Source: Denitromonas halophila
GTDB taxonomy: Bacteria > Pseudomonadota > Gammaproteobacteria > Burkholderiales > Rhodocyclaceae
NCBI RefSeq assembly: GCF_007625155.1
Contig: NZ_VMNK01000006.1
Location: forward strand, 1-64,000
Reading direction: 5' to 3'
Length of the DNA stretch: 64,000 nt
The notes beneath the pieces were generated by a model that did not search any database, was not told where the DNA came from, and worked only from the letters and a program-made list of their open reading frames with translations. Below, in pieces: positions 8,230 to 16,289 of the stretch (its first letter is position 1; every line of letters begins with the position of its first letter). The position numbers and the translations under genes were made by a program.

Positions 8230-9114
8230 ATGCTCTCAATCGTGCGCCAGTCTCTTCATTCAGCGCTGATAGCCATTAGCTGCGCACTCGCGCTGGGCGC
8301 CTCCGCGGCAATGGCCGACACGCCGCCACGCGAGGCTCTGCACGGCACCAGCGTCGAACGACGCGCCATGGCGCTCCTCGACCGCGCCGTCGCCCATATC
8401 GAAGCCACCGGCGAAGCCGGCACGGCCGCCTTCAACCACGGGCCGGCATTCATCGACCGTGATCTCTACGCCTATGCGCTGAAAACCGACGGCAGCTTCC
8501 TGGCCAGCGGCGGCGGCTCGGCGGCCCTGGTGGGGCAGAATGTGCTGAACGAGGTCGACCTGAACGGCAAACCCTTCTTTCGCGAAATCATCGAACAGGC
8601 CAAGGCTTTTGGCGCAGGCCGGGTGGAATACCGCTGGTTCAATCCGGCCGATGCCCGAGGCGAACCCAAGGTGGCGGTGTTCCGGGCGGTTGGCGATGTC
8701 ATCGTCGCCGCGGGCTACTATCCACCGCGCGCCACCGCCATGCAGGCCAAAGTACTCCTGCGCGACGCGGTGACCGCCATGGCCGCCAATCCGGCGGCCG
8801 CGCTGGAACACTTCCAGCGTCTGAACGGCCCCTTCATCCGCGACGATCTGTATGTCTTTGTGGTGCGCCTGGCCGACGGCATCTTTCTCGCCCATGGCGC
8901 CACACCCTCGCTGGTGGGCACCAACAGCTATGAACTGATCGGCCCGGACGGGCACCACATCGTGCGTCGGATGGCCGAGATCGCCAGAAAGGCGCAGGAC
9001 GGCGAAACGGAATACGCCTGGCGCAATCCGGTCAGTGGCAAGGTGGAAACCAAGCACACCTATTTCAAGACAGTGGGCGATACGCTGGTGGCGGTGGGCT
9101 ACTACCGCCGATAA
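8230..9114 (+). CDS. Secreted protein with two tandem single-Cache domains
   Basis: A 294-residue protein with a signal peptide (about residues 1-30, AMADTPP at the cleavage region) followed by two similar Cache units of about 125 residues. Each carries a D-L-Y segment (RDLYAYALKTDGSFLASGG, RDDLYVFVVRLADGIFLAHG) and ends in VGDVIVAAGYYPPR or VGDTLVAVGYYRR. Cache domains bind small ligands, usually carboxylates or amines, in chemoreceptors and sensor kinases. Here there is no membrane anchor after them and no signalling domain, so the product looks like a free periplasmic ligand binder. Its place 104 bases after dctM suggests it recognises the compound taken up by the TRAP system (inference). 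ATG 8230 is preceded by CAGGGAGAAA. Confidence 0.82.
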   Translation: MLSIVRQSLHSALIAISCALALGASAAMADTPPREALHGTSVERRAMALLDRAVAHIEATGEAGTAAFNHGPAFIDRDLYAYALKTDGSFLASGGGSAALVGQNVLNEVDLNGKPFFREIIEQAKAFGAGRVEYRWFNPADARGEPKVAVFRAVGDVIVAAGYYPPRATAMQAKVLLRDAVTAMAANPAAALEHFQRLNGPFIRDDLYVFVVRLADGIFLAHGATPSLVGTNSYELIGPDGHHIVRRMAEIARKAQDGETEYAWRNPVSGKVETKHTYFKTVGDTLVAVGYYRR

Positions 9115-9135
9115 GCACCAGCGGCCTCAGCAGAC

Positions 9136-9885
9136 TCAGTAAAGCAGGTCATTCAGATACCGGACCGGGATCGCATAGCTGATCCCGGACGGCTTGCTCA
9201 ACACGTTTTCCTTGGTGTCCTTCACGAAAACCATGTTGAGCACACCCAGCACCGCGCCCGACACGGGGTCGAACAAGGGGCTGCCGCTGTTCCCCGGGTA
9301 CGCCGTCGCATCCAGTTGATAGACCGAAAATGGATCACTCCCCAGGCTGCGGATCTGCCGTGCGTTGAGTTCGCGAGCATTGCCCCGCGGTATGCTGATC
9401 GGCGTAATCGCCGACACGATGCCACGGTGCGTGGCCGGCTTGAGCCCCAGGGCGCTGCCAATCGGAAAGCCGGTAAACGCCACCGACTGCCCCTCTTCGG
9501 CCTCACCCGACGACAGCACCAGCACCGGCAAAGCCGGACCAACAATCCGCAACGTGGCCAGATCATGCGACGGATCGGAGCGTAGCTTTTCGGCCGAGCG
9601 CACATTCACCTTGTCGCCCAACGGAATCGCAATAGCCAGGGTCTCTCGCCGGTTGGCGTCAACACTTGCGGGCAATACATGCGCATTGGTGGCCACGGTC
9701 AGTCCGTCGCCGACGACAAAACCCGTACCCAAAAAACGGAAGGCCGGACTGCGGGTCGGTTCATACGTGCCAACAGCCACGATCGATGGCTTGACGCGCG
9801 AGACGGTCGCCGGCAAATCGGCCTGTACGGAGACGCTTGCAAGCATCATCAGTGCCGAAACGGCAAAACAGAGCCAACGGCTCAT
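9136..9885 (-). CDS. Exported trypsin-like serine protease
   Basis: A 249-residue protein with a signal peptide (about residues 1-22) and a chymotrypsin-fold peptidase domain. The catalytic triad is visible: His69 in TNAHV, Asp108 in SHDLATL and Ser200 in PGNSGSPL. It lacks a PDZ domain, unlike HtrA/Deg proteases. It is the last gene of a minus-strand run that begins with the PEP-CTERM glycosyltransferase and prsK, 12 bases downstream of the lytic transglycosylase, so it is likely a periplasmic helper of the surface polysaccharide system (inference). The substrate is unknown. Confidence 0.85.
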   Translation of the reverse strand: MSRWLCFAVSALMMLASVSVQADLPATVSRVKPSIVAVGTYEPTRSPAFRFLGTGFVVGDGLTVATNAHVLPASVDANRRETLAIAIPLGDKVNVRSAEKLRSDPSHDLATLRIVGPALPVLVLSSGEAEEGQSVAFTGFPIGSALGLKPATHRGIVSAITPISIPRGNARELNARQIRSLGSDPFSVYQLDATAYPGNSGSPLFDPVSGAVLGVLNMVFVKDTKENVLSKPSGISYAIPVRYLNDLLY

Positions 9886-9897
9886 GGGCGTGCTCCC

Positions 9898-10812
9898 TTA
9901 TCGATCAGCCATGAACAAGGGCGCCATGACCGCAGACGATTCAACCACACTCGCGTCGTATGGGTGCGTCTGTTCGCTGAAATAGGCTTGAATTCGAGTC
10001 ACGTAAGCCTGCGTCTCAGGGAACGGCGGTACGCCTTGATAGCGCTCGACGGCGCCCTCACCTGCGTTGTAGGCGGCGGCGACCAAGCGCACCTCGCCCC
10101 GAAAATAGGCCAGCAGCCAACGCAGATAGGCCAGCCCGCCGCGGATGTTCTGCGCCGGATCATAGGCGTTGCGCACATTGAAACGCGCCGCCGTATCGGG
10201 GATCAGCTGCATCACGCCCATGGCATTGCGCGGTGACAAGGCCAATGGATTGAACGCCGACTCGGTCGACGCAATGGCCAGCGCAAAGCGGGCATCCACG
10301 CCGAACTCCGGCGCGGTACGCGCGACCTGCAAAATGATGGCGTGGCGATCGGCGGGCAGGCGGGCCATTAAACGGCCCACCAAACCTTCGTCTTGCTCCC
10401 AAGCGGGCGCCAGCAAACACGACGGCACCGCTCCCGTATAGGGGCCGGTATAGCGCATCATGCGCTCAGCCTGGGGGTGCGAGAGCATCGACGCCATGGC
10501 GAACAGCGTCCCGGCGTAGGCGTCGTCGCGCGGCACGCCTCGACCGTTGGCATACATCCAGCCCAGGGCGTACATACCCTCCGCGTTGCCCTGCCGGGCA
10601 GACTCGCAATAACACGCTGCCGCACGCTCGGGCTCTCGCGGCACGCCTTCGCCATGCTCAAACGCCAGGCCGGCCTCGTGGAGATAGCCGGCATGCTGGC
10701 TCAGTGCCGCCAGCTGCGCCGGCGACAGTGGCTGCTCGCCCGTGGCCGCCTGCACCGCGCTGGTCAGCGATAACAGGGAACCACACAGGACGATGGCGCG
10801 CCACATCGCCAC
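9898..10812 (-). CDS. Lytic transglycosylase with Sel1-like repeat and SLT domain
   Basis: A 304-residue exported protein with a signal peptide (about 1-22). A short Sel1/TPR-like region (about residues 45-115, with GNAEGMYALGWMYANGRGV) precedes a C-terminal SLT goose-lysozyme domain (about 165-285). The catalytic glutamate is Glu184 in ASTESAF. The family blocks GVMQLIPDTAARF and AAYNAGEGAV are present. It would cleave peptidoglycan to 1,6-anhydro products in the periplasm, possibly opening the wall for an export apparatus. It starts 5 bases after the stop of the dehydrogenase gene, so it is cotranscribed. Confidence 0.9.
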   Translation of the reverse strand: MAMWRAIVLCGSLLSLTSAVQAATGEQPLSPAQLAALSQHAGYLHEAGLAFEHGEGVPREPERAAACYCESARQGNAEGMYALGWMYANGRGVPRDDAYAGTLFAMASMLSHPQAERMMRYTGPYTGAVPSCLLAPAWEQDEGLVGRLMARLPADRHAIILQVARTAPEFGVDARFALAIASTESAFNPLALSPRNAMGVMQLIPDTAARFNVRNAYDPAQNIRGGLAYLRWLLAYFRGEVRLVAAAYNAGEGAVERYQGVPPFPETQAYVTRIQAYFSEQTHPYDASVVESSAVMAPLFMADR

Positions 10813-10817
10813 ATGCC

Positions 10818-12098
10818 TCAGAGGCGCCAGACGCGCAGGCCGGCATCCGCCAGCGCCTTGCGGTCGAAGGCCGACTTAACGTCGATGAACACGCCCTTGT
10901 CTTCAAGCACGCCGGTCAACGTCGACAGCGGCATCTCCGAGTACTCCCGGTGCGAGACCGTCGCCACCATGGCCTGCGCACGCGGCAGATCAGCCCAGTC
11001 GACCAGTTTGACGCCGTATTCGTGCATGGCTTCGGCCGCCTCGGCCACCGGATCGTGCACCACCACATCGCAGCCAAAACTCTGCAACTCGCGGATGACG
11101 TCGATAACCTTGCTGTTGCGCAGATCGGGGCAGTTTTCCTTGAAGGTAAGACCCAGCACGATCACCTTGCAGCCCTTGATCGAATGGCCCGCCTGAATCA
11201 TCTGTTTGACGGTCTGCTCGGCCACATACTTGCCCATACCGTCGTTAATGCGCCGTCCGGCCCGGATCACCTCGGGGTGCAGACCGAGCATTTCCGCCTT
11301 GTGGGTCAGGTAGTAGGGATCGACGCCAATGCAGTGACCACCCACCAGACCGGGACGGAAAGGCAGGAAGTTCCACTTGGTGCCAGCCGCTTCAAGCACG
11401 TCCAGCGTGTCGATACCGACTTCATGGAAAATCACCGCCAGCTCATTGATCAGGGCAATGTTCAGGTCGCGTTGGGTATTCTCGATGACCTTGGCGGCCT
11501 CGGCCACCTTGATGGTCGCGGCCGGATAGACGCCGGCGGTAATCACCGCGCCGTAAATTTCCTTCACCTTTTCGAGCGTCTCGGGCGTGTCACCCGATAC
11601 CACCTTGACGATCTTGGTGACCGTGCGCTCCTTGTCACCCGGGTTGATCCGCTCCGGCGAGTAGCCGACGAAGAAGTCCTGCTTCCACTTGAGCCCCGAG
11701 GTCTGCTCGAGAATGGGAATGCAGACCTCTTCGGTGGCGCCCGGATAGACCGTGCTTTCGTACACGACGATCGCGCCCTTCTTGAGGTATTTGCCCACCG
11801 ACGCCGATGACTTTTCGAGCGGTGAGAGATCCGGCTGGCGCGCTGCGTCGACCGGGGTCGGCACGGCCACGACGATAAAATCGGCCTCAGCGATCACGGA
11901 GGGATCGGAATGGCAGCTCAACTGGCTGGCGGCACGCAGATCCTCGGTGCTGACTTCTCCGGTCGGATCCCGGAAGTCGCGATACGCCGCGACTTTTTCC
12001 TTGGACAGGTCAAAACCCAGCGTTTTGAACTTCTTGCCAAACTCAACGGCCAGCGGCAATCCGACATAGCCCAGCCCAATCACGGCAACGGTGGTCAC
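10818..12098 (-). CDS. Nucleotide-sugar 6-dehydrogenase (UDP-GlcNAc/GalNAc type, WbpO/TviB-like)
   Basis: A 426-residue UDP-sugar dehydrogenase. The NAD-binding motif GLGYVGLPLA is at the N-terminus, the central domain carries the conserved KWNFLPFRPGLVGGH block, and the catalytic cysteine is Cys256 in GGHCIGVDPYY. The C-terminal UDP-binding domain has GLTFKENCPDLRNSK. The enzyme oxidises the C6 hydroxyl of a UDP-sugar to a carboxylate, giving a uronic acid for exopolysaccharide. HCIGVDPYYL and overall length place it with the TviB/WbpO branch rather than UDP-glucose dehydrogenase, although the exact sugar is uncertain. It lies 37 bases after prsT and fits an exopolysaccharide locus controlled by PrsK/PrsR. 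Confidence 0.9.
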   Translation of the reverse strand: MTTVAVIGLGYVGLPLAVEFGKKFKTLGFDLSKEKVAAYRDFRDPTGEVSTEDLRAASQLSCHSDPSVIAEADFIVVAVPTPVDAARQPDLSPLEKSSASVGKYLKKGAIVVYESTVYPGATEEVCIPILEQTSGLKWKQDFFVGYSPERINPGDKERTVTKIVKVVSGDTPETLEKVKEIYGAVITAGVYPAATIKVAEAAKVIENTQRDLNIALINELAVIFHEVGIDTLDVLEAAGTKWNFLPFRPGLVGGHCIGVDPYYLTHKAEMLGLHPEVIRAGRRINDGMGKYVAEQTVKQMIQAGHSIKGCKVIVLGLTFKENCPDLRNSKVIDVIRELQSFGCDVVVHDPVAEAAEAMHEYGVKLVDWADLPRAQAMVATVSHREYSEMPLSTLTGVLEDKGVFIDVKSAFDRKALADAGLRVWRL

Positions 12099-12135
12099 GA
12101 ATAGTTTCCTTCTGAAACAGATAGTAAATTATGGC

Positions 12136-14925
12136 TCAAAGCGTCTTGCGGAGCGTGTTGGCTTCTTCGTAGAAGCGGTTTCCGACCGGGTACTCCCCCG
12201 TCAATGCGTTCAACACGGTACGCGCATCTTCCTTGCGCCCCGCCTTGATATACGCTTTGGCGAGATTCAAGGAAATCATCGCCGCCTTCGGCGCGAGCTT
12301 GCTGGCCTTCTCAAGCTTCTTGACGCCGGCCTCGACGCTGCCGCTCTCAACTTCAATCATCCCGACGGTGTCCAGAATCGCAGGACTCTCCGGTGCCAAC
12401 TCAAGTGCGCGTCGGCCGAACTCCATCGCTTTCGGGTCTTTGTTCTGACTCGCAATCCACGCCAGATTGTTCAGCACCAGGGGCTTGTCTGGCGCCATCT
12501 CGTTGAGTTTTTTGTATAGCGCGTAGGCCGTTACCAAGCGCCCTTGCGTCAGGTCATACTCGGCAACATACGCGGTCATCGGCGTATCGTTGGGATTCGC
12601 CTTGAGCCAGCTATCGGCCAGCTTGTCCGCCTCTTTGCCGTTCTCTGTGCGCGCCAATGCAGCGTGCAACTTGACGGCCGTCTGCGAATTGGGCGTCAGC
12701 GCATGCGCCTTGCGGAACAACGGCAGAGACGCCTTCCAGTCATTCCTGGAGACGTGGACATCGCCCTCGAAAATGTACCCCAGGCCCGACTCCGGCAGTT
12801 GCTTCTGAAGATCGCGCGACATGCTCAGCGCCTCGTCGAAGCGCTTGTCGTCAATCAGGATGGAAATCAGGACGCGCTGCACTTCGTACAAATCCTGGCG
12901 CATGGCCAGTGAGCGCCGCAAGTTCGCTTCAGCACTCTTGGGGTCCTGGTTCATGAACTGCGCGCGCCCGAGATCCATGAACGCCTCGGCATTTTCCGGC
13001 TCGAGCGACGCGCGCTTCTGGAATGCTGACACCGCCTGCTGGACGTCGCCATTGGCGATCTGGGCATGTCCGAGCAGCTTGAGCACCGTTGGGTGTTCAG
13101 GCGAAAGCGCCGCGGCTTCACGCGCAACAACCAGCGCTTCTGTCTTGCGCTGACTGCGCAGCAGAAAGTCGGCGAGTTGCAGTTTGGGTACCAACAAGGT
13201 TGGCGCATTGCTCACGGCTTTGCGCAGCAGCGCTTCAATGGTCTCGAAGCTGCCGCCGGCGGCCTTCTCCAACTCAGCCGACGCGAGGTAAACATCAGCG
13301 CGTGTGGGTGACTTTTCGATAATCCGCTTGTAAATGGCACGGGCGGCATCGATCTTGCCGTCTCGGAAATCGAGCCGTGCCAAATTGGTGGCGGCTGGCA
13401 AGAAGTCCGGCTGAATCGCGAGCGCTTCTTCAAACGCCTTGCGCGCGCCGGGCAGATCGCCCTTGCCCAGCAAAATGCCGCCGCGCAAATTCTTTGCCAA
13501 CGGATTGTCCGGCATCTTCTTTTCAAGCGTTACCTGCGCACTCAAGGCCTCGTCGAACTTGCGCTCACGCAAAAGCGCGGTGACGCGTGCGAAGTCGGCA
13601 TACCCGCCGGTGCTGTCCAGGTCGCTGGCCTTGCCCAGGTCCTTCAAGCCTTCCTGCACTTCGCCGCCCGCAAGGCGGCTGATCCCGAGCCGGGTGCGTG
13701 CGCGGGCGTCATCCGGTTGTTTGTCCACCTGTTTGGCGAAATAAGCGGATGAGCGCTCGAAATCGCCGGCGAGCAGGTAGGCCTGCCCGGCCAGGGTCAA
13801 CACTTCAGAAACATTTCCGTGTGACTCAAGCAAGGGCTGCAAGGCTTCAATGGCCCGCGTGCCATCGCGCTGTGCCAGATAGGACATCACCAGCAGACGC
13901 CGGGCGACCGGGTTGGCGTGGTTGGCCTCTAGCACCTTATTGAGGTTGACCTGTGCCTGCAACTGGTCGTCCAGGCGGTAGAAGATGGAGCCCGCGAGCA
14001 GGCGGCCCGGCAGATACTCCGGTGCCAACTTGATCACCTCCTGAATGCCGTCCCGAGCCGCGGGAAGGCGGTCTTCAAGAAAATCGACATAGGCCTGCAG
14101 GTAGGTCACCACCGGTGACGCACCGATGGCCGTCTTCATCTCGCCCAGTTGCGTCTTGCCCTCATCAACGCGCTGCGTCTGGAGCAGCGTGTTCACCAGG
14201 GCGAAGCGATAGTTGGCGTCTTTAGGCTTGAGCGCGATGGCCTTTTTCAGTGCTGCCAGACCCTCATCGAGTTGCCGGCGCGCAAACAGAATCTCGGCCT
14301 GTGTCGCATGCGCCTCGGGCACATCCGGCGCTTTGGCCAGCACGGCTTCGATGGCCTTGAGCGCCTCGTCATACTTGGCGTCCAAGGCGAGCACCCGGAC
14401 CAGGCCGACGCTGGCCAGCGCGTTATCCGGATTGGCCTTCAGCGCTTCGGTATAGTCGCGTGCGGCCTCGTCGCGGTTGACGCCAATCCGCGCATCCCCC
14501 AAGACCGTCAGCAGATCCGACAGCGCCTTGGGATCTTTCAGCGCCGTGCCGGTGTAGGTTCGAATCACCTCCTCACGCTGCCCCTGGCGCACCAGCGCCC
14601 GCGCCAGCATGGGCGTCACCTGTGATTCGTCGTAGCCCAGGCGGAGGGCAAGCTGGAGTTCCTTGACCGCCCCGGCCATGTCGTCCTGCGCGTAGTAGAC
14701 CTTACCCAGCAAATAGCGCGCCTCGGGAAAATCCGGCTTTTCCTGCAAGGCATTCTTGAGCTGGATGACGGCCGCGCTGGCATCGTTTTTCTCCAGGTAG
14801 GCACGCGCCGAAGCGACCATTTCATCAGGATTGCTTCCGCACCCGGCCAACAAGGCAGCGGTCAACAGCAAGGTCATCAACCGGCTGGGTCGGACACGGC
14901 GAGACTGGGTAAGCGCTAAAGGCAC
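12136..14925 (-). CDS. prsT: XrtA/PEP-CTERM system TPR-repeat lipoprotein PrsT
   Basis: A 929-residue lipoprotein. The signal peptide ends in the lipobox LLAGC (Cys29), and almost all the rest is tandem tetratricopeptide repeats, for example QEKPDFPEARYLLGKVYYAQDDMAGAV and ALAIQPDFLPAATNLARLDFRDGKIDAA in part. The family (PrsT) is found with PEP-CTERM/exosortase A loci and is thought to act in outer-membrane assembly or export of the polysaccharide. It follows prsR by 2 bases. Length and position directly behind prsK and prsR make the call strong. A TPR-rich export scaffold such as AlgK/PelB is the functional analogy, by inference only. Confidence 0.9.
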   Translation of the reverse strand: MPLALTQSRRVRPSRLMTLLLTAALLAGCGSNPDEMVASARAYLEKNDASAAVIQLKNALQEKPDFPEARYLLGKVYYAQDDMAGAVKELQLALRLGYDESQVTPMLARALVRQGQREEVIRTYTGTALKDPKALSDLLTVLGDARIGVNRDEAARDYTEALKANPDNALASVGLVRVLALDAKYDEALKAIEAVLAKAPDVPEAHATQAEILFARRQLDEGLAALKKAIALKPKDANYRFALVNTLLQTQRVDEGKTQLGEMKTAIGASPVVTYLQAYVDFLEDRLPAARDGIQEVIKLAPEYLPGRLLAGSIFYRLDDQLQAQVNLNKVLEANHANPVARRLLVMSYLAQRDGTRAIEALQPLLESHGNVSEVLTLAGQAYLLAGDFERSSAYFAKQVDKQPDDARARTRLGISRLAGGEVQEGLKDLGKASDLDSTGGYADFARVTALLRERKFDEALSAQVTLEKKMPDNPLAKNLRGGILLGKGDLPGARKAFEEALAIQPDFLPAATNLARLDFRDGKIDAARAIYKRIIEKSPTRADVYLASAELEKAAGGSFETIEALLRKAVSNAPTLLVPKLQLADFLLRSQRKTEALVVAREAAALSPEHPTVLKLLGHAQIANGDVQQAVSAFQKRASLEPENAEAFMDLGRAQFMNQDPKSAEANLRRSLAMRQDLYEVQRVLISILIDDKRFDEALSMSRDLQKQLPESGLGYIFEGDVHVSRNDWKASLPLFRKAHALTPNSQTAVKLHAALARTENGKEADKLADSWLKANPNDTPMTAYVAEYDLTQGRLVTAYALYKKLNEMAPDKPLVLNNLAWIASQNKDPKAMEFGRRALELAPESPAILDTVGMIEVESGSVEAGVKKLEKASKLAPKAAMISLNLAKAYIKAGRKEDARTVLNALTGEYPVGNRFYEEANTLRKTL

Positions 14926-14927
14926 GA

Positions 14928-16289
14928 TCAGGCCTCCTTCTTGATTCCGTATCGGTTCATCAGGTCGTACAGCGTCGGCCGGCTGACGCCGAGCACCTCT
15001 GCTGCACGTGCAATATTTCCATTGACGCGCGACAACACCTTGGTGACCGCCGAACGCTCGGCCGCTTCGCGCACCTGGCGCAAATTCAGCACATCCAGGT
15101 CATCTTCGACGGCCTCCAGCCCCAGATCATCGGCGGCCACACGATTGCCGTCCGCCATGATCACGGCCCGCTTCACGCAGTTTTCCAGTTCGCGCACATT
15201 ACCCGGCCACGGTTGCGCTTCAATCGCTGCGATCGCGTCATCGGTCAGACGCATGCTGCCCCGACCGTTTTCTTCGGCAAAGCGCTGGACAAACGCATGC
15301 GCCAGCAAGCTCGCATCGCCCGGACGATCACGCAGCGGCGGAATTTCGATCACGATCTCGGCCAGTCGATAATAGAGATCCTCGCGGAACCGGCCCGCTT
15401 CGATCAAGCGTTTGAGGTCCTGGTGCGTCGCACACACAACACGCACATCGACCGGAATTTCGCTACGCCCGCCAATGCGCTCGATGACGCGCTCCTGCAA
15501 GAAACGCAACAACTTTGCCTGCAATGGCATCGGCAGATCGCCGATTTCGTCCAGGAACAGCGTCCCCTTGTCGGCCGTTTCGATCTTGCCCTGCGTTTGC
15601 TTGATCGCCCCCGTGAAGGCGCCTTTCTCGTGGCCAAACAACTCGGCTTCAAGCAAGGCATCCGGAATCGCAGCGCAATTGATGGCAACGAAACGCTGCT
15701 TGGCGCGCGACGACAAGGCATGCAAGCCCCGGGCAATGACTTCCTTGCCGGTGCCACTTTCACCGAACAAGGCGACTGTCACGTTGTTGGCCGACGCCAC
15801 CTTTTCGACGGTACGGCAAACTTTCAGCATACCGGGGTCGCGTGTGAGCATGCCGCTCAATGCCGAGCCCAATTCTTCTTGCAGGCGAACATTCTCCCGC
15901 TGCAGATCGTAAAGCCGGAAAGCCCGATCGATCGTCAGCGTTAGAAACTCCGGCTCAAACGGTTTGGCAAAAAAATCGTAGGCGCCCATGCCAATTGCGC
16001 GGACCGCATTTTCGCGGTCATGCTGCCCGGTGAGCACAACGACTTTGGTGTCCGGCGCCAAGGTCAGCATTTCCTGCAGCAACTGAAACCCCTCACTCAC
16101 ACCGTCCGGATCCGGCGGCAATCCCAGGTCCATGGTCACGACAGGCGGCTCATGCCGCCGCAACTGCGCCAGGGCACTTTCACGGTCACTGGCCAGAACG
16201 GTTTCATAGTCGCCAAACGCCCAGCGCATCTGCTTTTGCAGCGCCGGGTCGTCTTCAACCACCATCAGGGTGCGTTGTTTCTCGGTCAT
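14928..16289 (-). CDS. prsR: PEP-CTERM-box response regulator PrsR (sigma-54 activator)
   Basis: A 453-residue three-domain response regulator. The receiver domain has the acidic pair VVEDD and phospho-acceptor Asp54. The AAA+ sigma-54 interaction domain carries Walker A GESGTGKE (176-183) and the sigma-54 contact loop GAFTGA (223-228). The C-terminal Fis-type helix-turn-helix is NIARAAEVLGVSRPTLYDLMN in its core. Members of this subfamily activate genes with a conserved box upstream of PEP-CTERM proteins. Its ATG overlaps the prsK stop by 4 bases, so the partners are translationally coupled. Targets probably include PEP-CTERM genes elsewhere in the genome. Confidence 0.93.
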   Translation of the reverse strand: MTEKQRTLMVVEDDPALQKQMRWAFGDYETVLASDRESALAQLRRHEPPVVTMDLGLPPDPDGVSEGFQLLQEMLTLAPDTKVVVLTGQHDRENAVRAIGMGAYDFFAKPFEPEFLTLTIDRAFRLYDLQRENVRLQEELGSALSGMLTRDPGMLKVCRTVEKVASANNVTVALFGESGTGKEVIARGLHALSSRAKQRFVAINCAAIPDALLEAELFGHEKGAFTGAIKQTQGKIETADKGTLFLDEIGDLPMPLQAKLLRFLQERVIERIGGRSEIPVDVRVVCATHQDLKRLIEAGRFREDLYYRLAEIVIEIPPLRDRPGDASLLAHAFVQRFAEENGRGSMRLTDDAIAAIEAQPWPGNVRELENCVKRAVIMADGNRVAADDLGLEAVEDDLDVLNLRQVREAAERSAVTKVLSRVNGNIARAAEVLGVSRPTLYDLMNRYGIKKEA

